Counted from the first letter of the stretch, positions 38,738 to 47,614 are shown. The stretch is 64,000 bases of DNA from Longimicrobiales bacterium (GCA_029245345.1 JAQWPM010000015.1:1-64000), one strand, 5' to 3'. Numbers and translations: made by a program. The notes: generated from the sequence alone by a model not told the origin.

Positions 38738-39712
38738 TCATGACCCTATTGATTCGTTTCGTCCGTCAAACACCAGCGGCTCCGACCTCAACGCCGTTTC
38801 GCTCGGTTTCAACCAGCCGCCCCACCATACGAGAGCGCTGGCGGCCAGAACGACAACAGTCGTCACCGCACTACCCTCCGGCCCGAAGGCTCCTCCGCCC
38901 AACCAGTCAGGCCCAGCAGAAGCACCTTCGTACAACGGCGCATCGAGAATCTCTAAACCGCTCACCGGCAGGTCCACGAGATACCCGTGCGCCCAATTCC
39001 AACCGAGATGCACGCCGGTCGCCCACCACAGGCTCCCGGTCCGGAGGTACACCGCACCCAGGAGGAGTCCCGCCGCCGTGACGTTGGCCAACCCCAGCGC
39101 CGTCACATCCGGGTTCCCCATGTGCATCATGCCAAACGCGACGGAAGTCGCGACCAAAGCCAGCGGAGCCCCAACCGCCTCTGCAAGCGCTTGAAGAGGA
39201 TATCCCCTCAGCAGCGCTTCCTCCGCAGCTGCGGGCACCGTCAGCAAAAGTAGAGCGCCTACGCCCCCCTTAACCCACTCGGCGGCAGAGCCGGGCTGAG
39301 CCGACCAAGTCAGGCCTCCCGCCGCTGCCATCACACCTACTACCACCAACGCGATCCCGACGCCGATCGTCGTCCCCAGCGCCATCTCTCTCGCCGTAGA
39401 ACGTTCGACGTATAAACCGAGGGCATCAGGCGACTTCCCGTCCAACGCCAACATGCTCCAGCCCCCCAACAGCGCGCCCAACAGGAGCGCAAAGGAGCCA
39501 AACTGAAGCCCCGCTGGGAGTACGACTCCCGCCAGCCCTGTGACCACCATCGTGATCAACACGAAGAGCGAAATCCGCCATCCGACCCGGACCCGCCCAT
39601 TCTCCTGCGTGAACGGTGACCCGGTCGAGGCACCTTCAGGCAAACGAAAGCCTCGTTCCAGGGGCCAACTCCTAGGCTTTCTCGACAGACAGAGCCACGG
39701 CGTTTCCGCCAC
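38738..39712 (-). CDS. CPBP-family intramembrane metalloprotease
   Basis: The 324-residue protein has about eight hydrophobic segments and the CPBP/Abi motif A-A-E-E-A-L-L-R-G-Y (E-E-x3-R), followed by F-G-M-M-H-M-G-N and H-L-G-W-N-W-A-H. Members process prenylated or membrane proteins or act in immunity to bacteriocins. The start is a GTG that lies 41 bp inside the thiolase gene, and no later ATG, GTG or TTG precedes the first membrane segment. The overlap is therefore real or the start is CTG. Confidence 0.85.
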   Translation of the reverse strand: MAETPWLCLSRKPRSWPLERGFRLPEGASTGSPFTQENGRVRVGWRISLFVLITMVVTGLAGVVLPAGLQFGSFALLLGALLGGWSMLALDGKSPDALGLYVERSTAREMALGTTIGVGIALVVVGVMAAAGGLTWSAQPGSAAEWVKGGVGALLLLTVPAAAEEALLRGYPLQALAEAVGAPLALVATSVAFGMMHMGNPDVTALGLANVTAAGLLLGAVYLRTGSLWWATGVHLGWNWAHGYLVDLPVSGLEILDAPLYEGASAGPDWLGGGAFGPEGSAVTTVVVLAASALVWWGGWLKPSETALRSEPLVFDGRNESIGS

Positions 39713-40886
39713 CGAGGCAAAGCGTCGCGAGGCCCGTCCCCGCGCTCTGTTGGTCCATCGCGTTCAAAAGTGTGATCAGAATACGGGTGCCTGATGCACC
39801 GATGGGGTGCCCGAGCGCAACCGCACCTCCGTTCACATTCACGCGCGCTTCGTCCATCCCGAGTGCGTTCATATCGGCAATGGCCTGCACAGCAAAAGCC
39901 TCGTTCACCTCCACGAGGTCGTAGTCCCCAATGGCCTTGTTTTCTTTGGCCATGAGGTTGTTCACGGCTGCAATCGGAGCAAAGAACAGATCTTGGGGCT
40001 CTGTAGCTCCGGTCGCGTAGCCCGAGATGATTGCGTCGATGGCGAGTCCGTTCGCCTCAGCGTACTCGAGAGACGCGACCATGATCGCAGCGGCTCCGTC
40101 ATTGAGGCCGGGCGCGTTCCCAGCGGTCACGACATGTACGTCGATGTCGTCGGGGGCGTCGCGCACGAATGCGGGCCGGAGCCTGCCCAAGGCTTCAACA
40201 GAGGTGTCGGCCCGGGGGCTTTCGTCCGTATCCACCACGGTAACACCCTTCCTGTTCTTCACCTCGACGGCCACGATCTCGTCTTTGAATCGGCCGGCTT
40301 CGATAGCGGCTACCGCTTTCTGGTGCGAGCGCAGCGAGAATCCATCTGCCTCCTCACGGCTGACACCCGCCTTCGTCGCCGTGTACTCGGCGTGACCGCC
40401 CATGTGGCAATCCCCGAAGGAACACCACAGGCCGTCGTGAATCAGACCGTCCTCAAGAGTTTGGTTCCCGAACTTCACACCACTACGCATGCCCCGTGCG
40501 TAGTAGGGCACGTTGGACATGGACTCCATCCCGCCGGCGAGAACGAGCCGTGCATCTCCCGCCCGGATCGCCTGGGCGCCGAGCATGACAGCTTTGAGTC
40601 CAGAGCCGCACACCTTGTTGATCGTGACAGCAGGGATCGTGGGCGGTACTCCACCGTGAACCGCAGCCTGCCGCGCGGGGGCCTGACCGCCTCCGGCCGA
40701 GACGACGTTGCCCATGATCACTTCATCGATCTCGGAGGCGTCTATGCCAGAGCGCTCGATGGCCGCGCGGACCGCAACGGCACCCAACTGGGCAGCAGTC
40801 AGCGGGCTCAGGCCACCAAGGAAACGACCTATGGGAGTGCGGGCGCCTCCCTTAAGAATCACGGGTATCTTCGATTTATCGGTCAT
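39672..40886 (-). CDS. Acetyl-CoA acetyltransferase (thiolase)
   Basis: The 404-residue enzyme condenses or cleaves acetoacetyl-CoA. It has the nucleophile cysteine in N-K-V-C-G-S-G-L-K, G-G-M-E-S-M-S-N, N-E-A-F-A-V, the histidine motif G-G-A-V-A-L-G-H-P-I-G-A-S-G and the final C-L-G-G-G-N-A. The start at 40886 (MTDKSKIPV) leaves off a nine-residue extension. With hbd and the relic acyl-CoA dehydrogenase it forms a short-chain acyl-CoA module. Confidence 0.96.
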   Translation of the reverse strand: MTDKSKIPVILKGGARTPIGRFLGGLSPLTAAQLGAVAVRAAIERSGIDASEIDEVIMGNVVSAGGGQAPARQAAVHGGVPPTIPAVTINKVCGSGLKAVMLGAQAIRAGDARLVLAGGMESMSNVPYYARGMRSGVKFGNQTLEDGLIHDGLWCSFGDCHMGGHAEYTATKAGVSREEADGFSLRSHQKAVAAIEAGRFKDEIVAVEVKNRKGVTVVDTDESPRADTSVEALGRLRPAFVRDAPDDIDVHVVTAGNAPGLNDGAAAIMVASLEYAEANGLAIDAIISGYATGATEPQDLFFAPIAAVNNLMAKENKAIGDYDLVEVNEAFAVQAIADMNALGMDEARVNVNGGAVALGHPIGASGTRILITLLNAMDQQSAGTGLATLCLGGGNAVALSVEKA

Positions 40887-41005
40887 GACGCCGAGTTCGC
40901 GAGTAAGCCTCACCGGCAGGCACCAAAAGATTCGCCGACCGTAAGCCCTTCAAGATACCGAAAAAGGAGATAGTGGTCACGGGACTTACTCGTCCCGCCG
41001 CCTAC

Positions 41006-41884
41006 TTATTGCGACACGAGCGTTGGCCGGTCTGATCCAGGATCCAGTCGCCCCCAGGCTACCTGTGGATCGTGCTCAAACACGAGCAGCCAATCCTCTT
41101 CTCGCGCTTGCGTCCACAGGCCTCGCTTCGACTCGAGCGTCACTAACGGCTCTAGGTCGTAGCCCATAATCCACGGCAAAGGCACGTGGGCTGCCGTCGG
41201 ACAGACGTCCGCCAAATAACACGCCGTTCGACCCTCGCTCTCGATAAGGACAGACTGGTGAAACGGTGTGTGCCCAGGGCTGGGCACGACCCTTATTCCC
41301 TCCGTCACCTGCGCCGGCCCTTCGACGAAATCCCAAAGACCGGCTTCAGCGATCGGATCGAAATTTCGCGCCAGATAGCTGGCGCGAACACGTTCGTTCC
41401 CTCCATGAGCGAAGTCGAATTCACCCTTCTGCACGACGTAACGAGCACGGGGAAATGACGGAGCGACACGCCCTTCTGCGTCCACGAATGTGTTCCCTCC
41501 CGCGTGGTCGAAGTGGAGATGCGTGTTGAGTACGATGTCTACATCGTCCGGGGAAAAGCCGGCAGCCCGAATGCCATCCTCGAGCATGGAGGGAGTGCCC
41601 TCGTTCTCCACGCCATATAAGTCGTGGAACTTGTCGCTCTCTTTGTTCCCGATTCCCGTATCAATCAGGACGAGCGCGCCGGGGGCCTCGACGAGGAGGC
41701 ATCGGAGAGCCAACGGAATACGATTGCGTTCGTCCGCAGGGATTCGACGCTCCCAGAGCGGCTTCGGCACCACGCCGAACATCGCGCCGCCGTCCAACCA
41801 TTGGTGTCCCGCTTCGATAGCATGGATGCGGATTCCACCCACCTGGGTGCTCCGAGGAGAGTCAGGAGAGTCAGGCATCGTCAT
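41006..41884 (-). CDS. MBL-fold metallohydrolase
   Basis: The 292-residue enzyme has the metallo-beta-lactamase motif H-L-H-F-D-H-A-G-G, further ligands in G-H-T-P-F-H and D-V, and E-H-D-P-Q. It is of the lactonase/hydrolase branch rather than glyoxalase II. Substrate cannot be told. It overlaps the exonuclease gene by 4 bp (ATGA) and is the end of the rex-exonuclease-MBL operon. Confidence 0.88.
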   Translation of the reverse strand: MTMPDSPDSPRSTQVGGIRIHAIEAGHQWLDGGAMFGVVPKPLWERRIPADERNRIPLALRCLLVEAPGALVLIDTGIGNKESDKFHDLYGVENEGTPSMLEDGIRAAGFSPDDVDIVLNTHLHFDHAGGNTFVDAEGRVAPSFPRARYVVQKGEFDFAHGGNERVRASYLARNFDPIAEAGLWDFVEGPAQVTEGIRVVPSPGHTPFHQSVLIESEGRTACYLADVCPTAAHVPLPWIMGYDLEPLVTLESKRGLWTQAREEDWLLVFEHDPQVAWGRLDPGSDRPTLVSQ

Positions 41885-42753
41885 GGGCGCCTCTTTCGGG
41901 TCTGTGATTCGGGTCCGAGAAGTTCGAGTGAGAACTGCTCAGGATCGAACGCCTTCCCCTGGCGGCGGCGCTTCAAGTACCACTGGAGCGTGGCCAGATC
42001 CTCAATTCCCCGTCCCGCTGCTTCGTCCAGGAGTCGAAGTAACACACGAGCGGTGGCGAACGCATCTCCGTAGGCACGGTGTCGTCCATCGATCTCGATG
42101 CCGAAATGCCGGGTCACAACATCGAGGTTCCGGTGCCTCACGGTGGACACGAGCCTACGCACCATGCGAACAGTGCACAGCTTCGGCACGGTGGGCACAT
42201 CGAGGTTGGCACGCACCAGCTCAGCCGACACGAAGTTCCAGTCGAAGGTGGCGTTATGCGCCACAAAGACCCGCCCTTCTAGCCTGCGCGTAATCTCTTC
42301 GCCGATGTGTTCGAAATAGGGAGCTCCCGAGACCATGGCTCCTGTGATACCGGTGAGTGATGTAATCATCGCCGGTATGCCCATGGCCGGGTTCACAAGG
42401 GTCTGGTATTCGTCCACGATCGTGCCGCCGCACACCTCGACGATCGCGATCTCCGTAATACGGCTCCCGTCCCATGCCCGGCCACCGGTCGTCTCCACAT
42501 CTACAACCGCAAAGGAGACCTCCCCTAAGGACACCCCAAGCGGCGCCAAGGTCGGATCGAGGGTCCACATGCCTTCACCGTCCACCAAAAACCGCGGATC
42601 GGCCCCAAGCAGTTGGAATACTGCCGCTGAAGCGGCCCCCGGATGTCCAGAGAGCCCAAGCACCGCCTGGGCCAAGTCGAGCGTGTGGGTAGGGTTGTCC
42701 TTGAGAATTTCCGCTGCCCGGCGAAGGAGCGATGCATCTCGAGTTCCCGTCAC
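41881..42753 (-). CDS. DEDDh 3'-5' exonuclease with N-terminal helix-turn-helix-like region
   Basis: Of 290 residues, the first 90 look like a winged-helix region (A-A-E-I-L-K-D-N-P-T-H-T-L-D-L-A). The rest is a DnaQ-like exonuclease with Exo I F-A-V-V-D-V-E-T-T-G-G, Exo II A-H-N-A-T-F-D-W-N-F and Exo III H-R-A-Y-G-D-A. It may proofread or degrade DNA or RNA; it is not fused to a polymerase. It overlaps both rex and the MBL gene by 4 bp. Confidence 0.88.
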   Translation of the reverse strand: MTGTRDASLLRRAAEILKDNPTHTLDLAQAVLGLSGHPGAASAAVFQLLGADPRFLVDGEGMWTLDPTLAPLGVSLGEVSFAVVDVETTGGRAWDGSRITEIAIVEVCGGTIVDEYQTLVNPAMGIPAMITSLTGITGAMVSGAPYFEHIGEEITRRLEGRVFVAHNATFDWNFVSAELVRANLDVPTVPKLCTVRMVRRLVSTVRHRNLDVVTRHFGIEIDGRHRAYGDAFATARVLLRLLDEAAGRGIEDLATLQWYLKRRRQGKAFDPEQFSLELLGPESQTRKRRP

Positions 42754-43391
42754 TCCGCCGCCCCGCGCCGCGTGATCTGGAAGGACAGTGCTTCCAGCTC
42801 CATCACGAGATTCACGTCCTCGACAGGGACGTGGGCGGGCACATTGATCTGGACTGGCGCAAAGTTGAGGACGCCTTTGATGCCAACAGACACGGCACGT
42901 TCCGCAATTTCTTGAGCGGCGGTGGCGGGTATGGCCAGGACGACCAGATCGATGCGTTCATCAGTGATCACAGCTTCCAGCTCGTGTACGTCCCTGATCG
43001 TCGTCTCTCCCCATTTGACTCCGACTTTCTCGGGGTCGTTATCGAGAACCACGACACACTCGTAGCCGCGTTCCTTGAAGTCGGGGTATTCAAAGAGAGC
43101 AGATCCGATCCGGCCGGCTCCAATGAGGGCCACCCTCCAAACGCGATCCACGCCGAGGATCGCTTTCAGGCGGTCACGAAGCTCCTCAACGTTGTAGCCG
43201 AGCCCACGCTTCCCAAACGAACCGAAGTGCGAAAGGTCTTTGCGGACCTGAGCGGCCGTCGTTTGGCCGCGAGAGGCCAATTCTTCACTCGAAACCGTCC
43301 CACCGCCCTCGCCTTCGAAACCCTCGAGAGCCCTGAGATAATGGGACAGACGGCGGACCGTCGATTGGGAAATGCGTCTAGACACAGGCAA
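42750..43391 (-). CDS. rex: Redox-sensing transcriptional repressor Rex
   Basis: The 213-residue repressor has an N-terminal winged helix (R-R-L-S-H-Y-L-R-A-L, then A-A-Q-V-R-K-D-L-S-H-F-G-S-F-G-K-R-G-L-G-Y) and a Rossmann domain (G-A-G-R-I-G-S-A-L). It senses the NADH/NAD ratio and releases fermentative or respiratory genes when NADH is high. It heads an operon with the exonuclease and MBL genes. A candidate Rex operator lies 34-51 bases upstream of its start. Confidence 0.96.
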   Translation of the reverse strand: MPVSRRISQSTVRRLSHYLRALEGFEGEGGGTVSSEELASRGQTTAAQVRKDLSHFGSFGKRGLGYNVEELRDRLKAILGVDRVWRVALIGAGRIGSALFEYPDFKERGYECVVVLDNDPEKVGVKWGETTIRDVHELEAVITDERIDLVVLAIPATAAQEIAERAVSVGIKGVLNFAPVQINVPAHVPVEDVNLVMELEALSFQITRRGAAE

Positions 43392-43424
43392 GAAATGAGG
43401 TCCGCACGACGGAAGAGGCGCCGC

Positions 43425-43442
43425 TTGTGAGATTCTTCAAAA
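43425..43442. promoter_or_regulatory. Candidate Rex operator
   Basis: TTGTGA-GATTCT-TCAAAA fits the Rex inverted repeat TTGTGA-N6-TCACAA with one mismatch in the second half-site. It lies in the 67-bp gap between ksgA and rex, 34 bp before the rex start, suggesting autoregulation. Chance occurrence is possible because only one half-site is perfect. Confidence 0.45.
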
Positions 43443-43458
43443 AAAAGTTAGGCCAGAG

Positions 43459-44271
43459 CTACGCCCGCGGCAACGCGGCCGATAGCCGCATGAAGACCTG
43501 CGGCGAAAGCGTCTCGGGCCGCGCGGACAGGTCGATCTCCGTTATCTCCGCCAGACGGTCGAGCGAGTCCGTCGGGACTCTGAGATCGGGGTGATCACGC
43601 AGAATCTTCTGCAGTTGTTTTCGGCGCCATTGGAATGAAGCACGCACCAGCACCCTTAGGGCAGCTTCCTCACCGGTATCCATTGGGGCGGGGTGCTCCG
43701 GCGTGATTCGGAGAATCGCCGAGTCCACACCCGGAACGGGCCGGAACGCTCCGCGACCCACCCCAAAAAGGCGCTTCGCTCGAGCCACGCTGCGGACACC
43801 CACTGAGAGCGCGCCATACGCCTTTGTCCCGACTTGAGCTGCAACCCTGTCGGCCACCTCGGACTGGACCATGAGGACCACGTCCCTGGGGCGCGGCGGC
43901 TCGAGGAGCTTGAAGATGATCGGCGACGTGATGTTGTAGGGGATATTTCCGACGACCAACGCCTTCTCGGGAGAGTCCAACACCGCGGAGAGGTCCGTAG
44001 CCAACACGTCGCCGTGGACAACTACGACATCGTCACGATCTGCGTACTCCTCAGCCCACTTAGCGGCCAGGTCGTTGTCGAGCTCGACGAGAACGAGCCG
44101 GCGTACTGATCCCACCAGATGTCGGGTCAGAGCGCCCCTGCCGGGTCCAATTTCAAGCACCTCATCGTCAGGGCTCGCACCCAGGCTGGCCACGATCTTT
44201 CGTTGGAGATTGTGATCGACGAGGAAGTTCTGGCCTAGAGATCTCTTGGCTCTGTGTCGCTCGTCAGACAC
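43459..44271 (-). CDS. rsmA: 16S rRNA dimethyladenosine transferase KsgA
   Basis: The 270-residue methyltransferase has a Q-N-F-L-V-D-H-N start region, SAM motif E-I-G-P-G-R-G-A-L-T, and catalytic motif N-I-P-Y-N-I-T-S-P, followed by the usual C-terminal small domain. It dimethylates two adenosines in helix 45 of 16S rRNA. The start lies 8 bp inside the PP2C gene, so it is probably cotranscribed with the Rsb-like module. Confidence 0.95.
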   Translation of the reverse strand: MSDERHRAKRSLGQNFLVDHNLQRKIVASLGASPDDEVLEIGPGRGALTRHLVGSVRRLVLVELDNDLAAKWAEEYADRDDVVVVHGDVLATDLSAVLDSPEKALVVGNIPYNITSPIIFKLLEPPRPRDVVLMVQSEVADRVAAQVGTKAYGALSVGVRSVARAKRLFGVGRGAFRPVPGVDSAILRITPEHPAPMDTGEEAALRVLVRASFQWRRKQLQKILRDHPDLRVPTDSLDRLAEITEIDLSARPETLSPQVFMRLSAALPRA

Positions 44272-45838
44272 GGACCACTAGAGCCGCACGGTCGTCCCCG
44301 AGCTTACTCGCCTCACTGTCCCCGGGAGAGAGCGAGAACAGCGCCTCCACGATCTCCGTTGCCTTGCGGTACCTGAGCGTAGCCACAGTGTCCAGAATCA
44401 AGCTCTCTCCGTCCCCGCGAGTCGATGACGCCAGCATATCCGAAAGGCCATCCGTGAACAGCAGAAGTAAATCCCGCTCTGAATCCCATTCGACTGTCAC
44501 CTCATCGAACGCGTCTGGGCCCGCAAAGCCAACCGGTGGATCGGTGGCGGTGAGACGCAGTGAGTCACCATCGTCCCGCATCGCGAACGCGTGGGGATGC
44601 CCAGCATTCGAATACGTCAGGGTACCCGCGGCCGGGTCCAGGACACCGTAGAAGACCGTGAGGAACATCTCCGTGGCCTCGAGCTCTTCGGCTAGAGCGT
44701 CATCCAAGGAGCGCAATACCTCAGCGGGGGACGAGCCCTCCCGTGCATAGATCCCAGCGGCGCTCATGGTGAGCGTCATGATGAGCGCCGACGGGAATCC
44801 ATGGAGCGACACATCGCCGAGCATGACCCCAACCCGTCCCTCGGCAAGCTGAAATAGCTGGTAGAAGTCACCCCCTACCTGCTCTGCCGGCTGCACCCGA
44901 CCTGCCGCCTCAACCCAGTCGAATCGCTCCGGCACCGGCAGAAGCTTCATTTGGAGATCGTTGGCGAGTTCCATCTCGCGAGCCATCCGCTCCTTGGAGA
45001 GGCTCTCGCGCACCAAGCGATTGTTCTCGAGGGCCGCGCCAATCTGCGAAGCGATGGCAGCAAGCAGCTTCTGGTTAGCAGCGCTGAACCGGCCCCCGTC
45101 GTGACGCCCGATGAGGTTCACGACGCCCACGGTGCGAGATTCTCCCGAGGCCGGCGTATAGCGGATAGGAACCGACAAGAACGAATCTTCGCTCTCTCCT
45201 GTCGCTCGCTCTTCTCCAGTAGGACGCCGAGATGCGATGATCGCCTGTCCTTCTCGGAAGACCATGGAGGTGACGGCGTCAGGGTGTGCGGCGGAAAGCG
45301 GCCCGGATCGACCATCATCACCGACCTCCGCCGCGAGGTGCAGTTCGTCTCCATCCGGCTCGTAAACCCAGAGCGACCCCCGCTTGGCGCCCATAACGTC
45401 ACGGACCTCGCCTAGGATCTTCCGTGCGCCATCACCGATATCCAACGTCGCCCCGAGCGTCTCACTGATCGAATAGAGGAGGTTGATCTCCTCGAATCGT
45501 TCCGATAGCTCGTAGGTGAAGAAGTGGAATTCTCGAGCAGCTTCAAAGCTGCGTTCCAACGCGGGCGCTAGAACCGCCAGAACCGTCTCCGTGGGCGTGC
45601 CCGACCCTGCAACCTGCAACTCCAACTCTGGCCCATGATGCGCGACAACCAGCCGGCTCTGTTTCTGAGCCGTGGGATCGAAGACGTCACTGGAGTAGAC
45701 GATCTCAACAGCCGCGCCGGGTTCCGCGGGAGGCACGACCAACCGAATCGACACCCCGAACGCCGATTCGAAATCGTGGAGGGTCTGAACAACAGGTGGC
45801 GGCAACGTCCCTAGGACGAGCCGACCCGAAGCGCTCAC
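44264..45838 (-). CDS. GAF-PP2C phosphatase (RsbU/SpoIIE type)
   Basis: The 524-residue protein has an N-terminal region, a GAF domain (about 145-290), and a C-terminal SpoIIE PP2C domain with Q-P-A-E-Q-V-G-G-D-F-Y and V-M-L-G-D-V-S-L-H-G and a late F-T-D-G-L. Such phosphatases dephosphorylate an RsbV-like antagonist. The GTG start at 45838 overlaps the RsbW-like gene by 4 bp (GTGA). A distal sensor ligand is unknown. Confidence 0.9.
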   Translation of the reverse strand: MSASGRLVLGTLPPPVVQTLHDFESAFGVSIRLVVPPAEPGAAVEIVYSSDVFDPTAQKQSRLVVAHHGPELELQVAGSGTPTETVLAVLAPALERSFEAAREFHFFTYELSERFEEINLLYSISETLGATLDIGDGARKILGEVRDVMGAKRGSLWVYEPDGDELHLAAEVGDDGRSGPLSAAHPDAVTSMVFREGQAIIASRRPTGEERATGESEDSFLSVPIRYTPASGESRTVGVVNLIGRHDGGRFSAANQKLLAAIASQIGAALENNRLVRESLSKERMAREMELANDLQMKLLPVPERFDWVEAAGRVQPAEQVGGDFYQLFQLAEGRVGVMLGDVSLHGFPSALIMTLTMSAAGIYAREGSSPAEVLRSLDDALAEELEATEMFLTVFYGVLDPAAGTLTYSNAGHPHAFAMRDDGDSLRLTATDPPVGFAGPDAFDEVTVEWDSERDLLLLFTDGLSDMLASSTRGDGESLILDTVATLRYRKATEIVEALFSLSPGDSEASKLGDDRAALVVRV

Positions 45839-46275
45839 GCCTGGGCGCCGCCCTCAAGCGGAACGCCTTGCTCAAGGCAAAGAACCAAAGTGACCTGATT
45901 CCCTTGGTCATTGAACAACACTTCGTCGCACAGCTGACGCATAAGGAATAGGCCTCTACCGCCCGACTTGAGCAGGTTATCGGGCGAGGTCGGATCGGGT
46001 ACGGATCCGGGATCGAATCCGACACCCTGGTCTGTGATGCGCGCTTCGATACGCGCACCCTTTATGGTCACTTCGACCCTGACACGTTTGGCAGGGTCAT
46101 CACCGTTGCCGTACGTCATCGCGTTCGAGAGGGCCTCGGTGAGCCCTACGCGAAAGTTCAGACGCATCCGGCGGGCATCACAACTGCACGTCTTGCACGC
46201 AGACATGACGTAGTCGACGACATGTTCGATAGAACGGACATCGCTCGGCAACTCGAGTACCAGGTCGTCAGCCAT
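45835..46275 (-). CDS. RsbW-like anti-sigma kinase (HATPase_c)
   Basis: The 146-residue GHKL kinase has the N-box E-A-L-S-N-A-M-T-Y-G-N and the G1 motif D-Q-G-V-G-F-D-P, then G-G-R-G-L-F-L-M-R. It should phosphorylate the STAS protein encoded just upstream on the transcript and hold a sigma factor inactive. A cluster of cysteines and histidine (A-C-K-T-C-S-C) near residue 30 is unusual for such a kinase. The gene order is rsbV-rsbW-rsbU. Confidence 0.9.
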   Translation of the reverse strand: MADDLVLELPSDVRSIEHVVDYVMSACKTCSCDARRMRLNFRVGLTEALSNAMTYGNGDDPAKRVRVEVTIKGARIEARITDQGVGFDPGSVPDPTSPDNLLKSGGRGLFLMRQLCDEVLFNDQGNQVTLVLCLEQGVPLEGGAQA

Positions 46276-46322
46276 CTAGTTCAGAGGCTCGTCCGGAGTC
46301 TGCGAGCCGAGACGGGTCCCGA

Positions 46323-46655
46323 TCAAAAGCCATCTAGGGCTTCTTCCTTCGTATCCGTGATGCGGAACAGCGTATCGAGCTTGGTGAGCTCGAATAGGGT
46401 CCGCAGGTCCTCATTGAGGCTCGAAAGCCGAAGCTCTCCGCCCTGCTCCCGGATCTTCTTCGAGAGACTCACTAGGACACCAAGTCCGGATGAGTCGATA
46501 TAGCCCGTGCTCGAGAAGTCGACCACGAACTTTCGGTCTCCGCCCTCCAACTGCTCCAGGACCCGCTGCTTCAACTCCTGGCGGTTCCCAACGATTAGCT
46601 GACCTTCGACCTCGACGAGCGTGACACCACCGCTCTGTGACACCTGAAAGCCCAT
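46323..46655 (-). CDS. STAS-domain anti-anti-sigma factor (RsbV-like)
   Basis: The 110-residue protein is a STAS domain with the phosphorylatable serine region [10 protein letters not shown]. The start at 46655 ([10 protein letters not shown]) follows a GGAG and cuts away an upstream frame that belongs to the relic phosphotransacetylase. It is the first gene of the partner-switching operon. No sigma factor gene is adjacent. Confidence 0.9.
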   Translation of the reverse strand: MGFQVSQSGGVTLVEVEGQLIVGNRQELKQRVLEQLEGGDRKFVVDFSSTGYIDSSGLGVLVSLSKKIREQGGELRLSSLNEDLRTLFELTKLDTLFRITDTKEEALDGF

Positions 46656-46777
46656 GATTTCTTGCTCCGGAGTTGGATTCGCGGGCCGCCTAGGCAGGAG
46701 ACGAGACTCCCCACACAGCGGCGCATCGAAATTAAAAAAAGAACAAATGTTCAAGCAAGGCGCAGACTCACGACAGC

Positions 46778-47572
46778 CTATGGAGCCATGAGCGAGATAG
46801 CCACAATTATCGTCGACTTTTGCGCCGCGGGAGAGGTCGTTGCACGGACGTCGAAACCCCCGCAGCACAGGCCCCAAAGCCTGCGCTCCACCCCACTGTC
46901 CGGCCAGCTTGTACGCTATATTCGCCGCATTCAAGTCCGGGAATACGAGAACGTTCGCGTCGCCTAAAATGGCTCATTCCGGGGCTTTTCGAATCGCAAC
47001 GTCCTGATTGAGCACGGCGTCTGCCTGCATCTCGCCCTCCACGGTGACACCGGGCATCAGAGTCCGAAACATCGCCGCAGCTTCCCGCACCCGTTCGATT
47101 GACGGGCCGGCCGACGAACCCAGCGTGGAGTACGACAAGAAAGCGACTCGCGGCTCCTCACCCACCACAAGCCGTCACGACCGCGCAGCGGCGACCGCGA
47201 TCTCCGCAAGCTGGCGCGGTGCCGGCTTCGACACTACACCGGCATCGGTGAAAGTGAGCACCTCGGAGGCACGCGGGTGCACTTCAGGAAAGACTGTGTA
47301 GAACGCAGAACTCACGGCCTCGAATCCGTCGTCTACTCCCACTCCCCACAGTCCGGCGAGGATGACGTCACCGGTCGTGCGGACACATCCTGCCACAGAG
47401 CCGTCCGCCTCGCCGAGATGCACGGTCAGCGCTCCCTGAATAAGAGGGTCGCGCACAAAGGCCCGTGCTTCTGAATCGGTGACACCCCGATGACACGGCA
47501 GCTGCCTGGACCCTGACATCTTCGCCTTCCGGGAACACGAGGCACCGGTCACGAGCACGGGCTCGCAGCTCT
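46778..47572 (-). pseudogene. Broken phosphate acetyltransferase
   Basis: One long frame on the minus strand carries the body of a phosphotransacetylase: D-P-L-I-Q-G-A-L-T-V-H-L-G-E-A-D-G-S-V-A-G, E-V-L-T-F-T-D-A-G-V-V, P-R-V-A-F-L-S-Y-S-T-L-G-S, G-E-M-Q-A-D-A-V, then [11 protein letters not shown] and N-D-L-S-R-G-A. It is interrupted in frame by TGA at 47175-47177 and TGA at 46974-46976. The N-terminal piece L-V-F-P-E-G-E-D-V-R-V lies in another frame with roughly 70 residues missing, and the last residues are one base shifted. The family normally makes acetyl phosphate from acetyl-CoA; this copy cannot. Confidence 0.85.
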
Positions 47573-47614
47573 TAGGAGGACCCCACGGCCCCCGGGGTCA
47601 CGGACTGATCCGCA

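Noticed and set aside
43435-43455. Run of eight A bases (T run on the minus strand) after ksgA, as an intrinsic terminator
   Set aside because: No GC-rich hairpin precedes the T run; the stretch is short and sits inside the rex promoter gap.
46974-47177. TGA codons in the pta relic as selenocysteine or stop-codon reassignment
   Set aside because: Neighbouring genes use TGA as a normal stop with ATGA overlaps, and the relic also has frameshifts and missing segments.
47579-47599. GACCCC/GGGGTC hairpin downstream of coaD as a terminator
   Set aside because: Only six base pairs with a nine-base loop and no T run; it lies at the ruined start of the pta relic.
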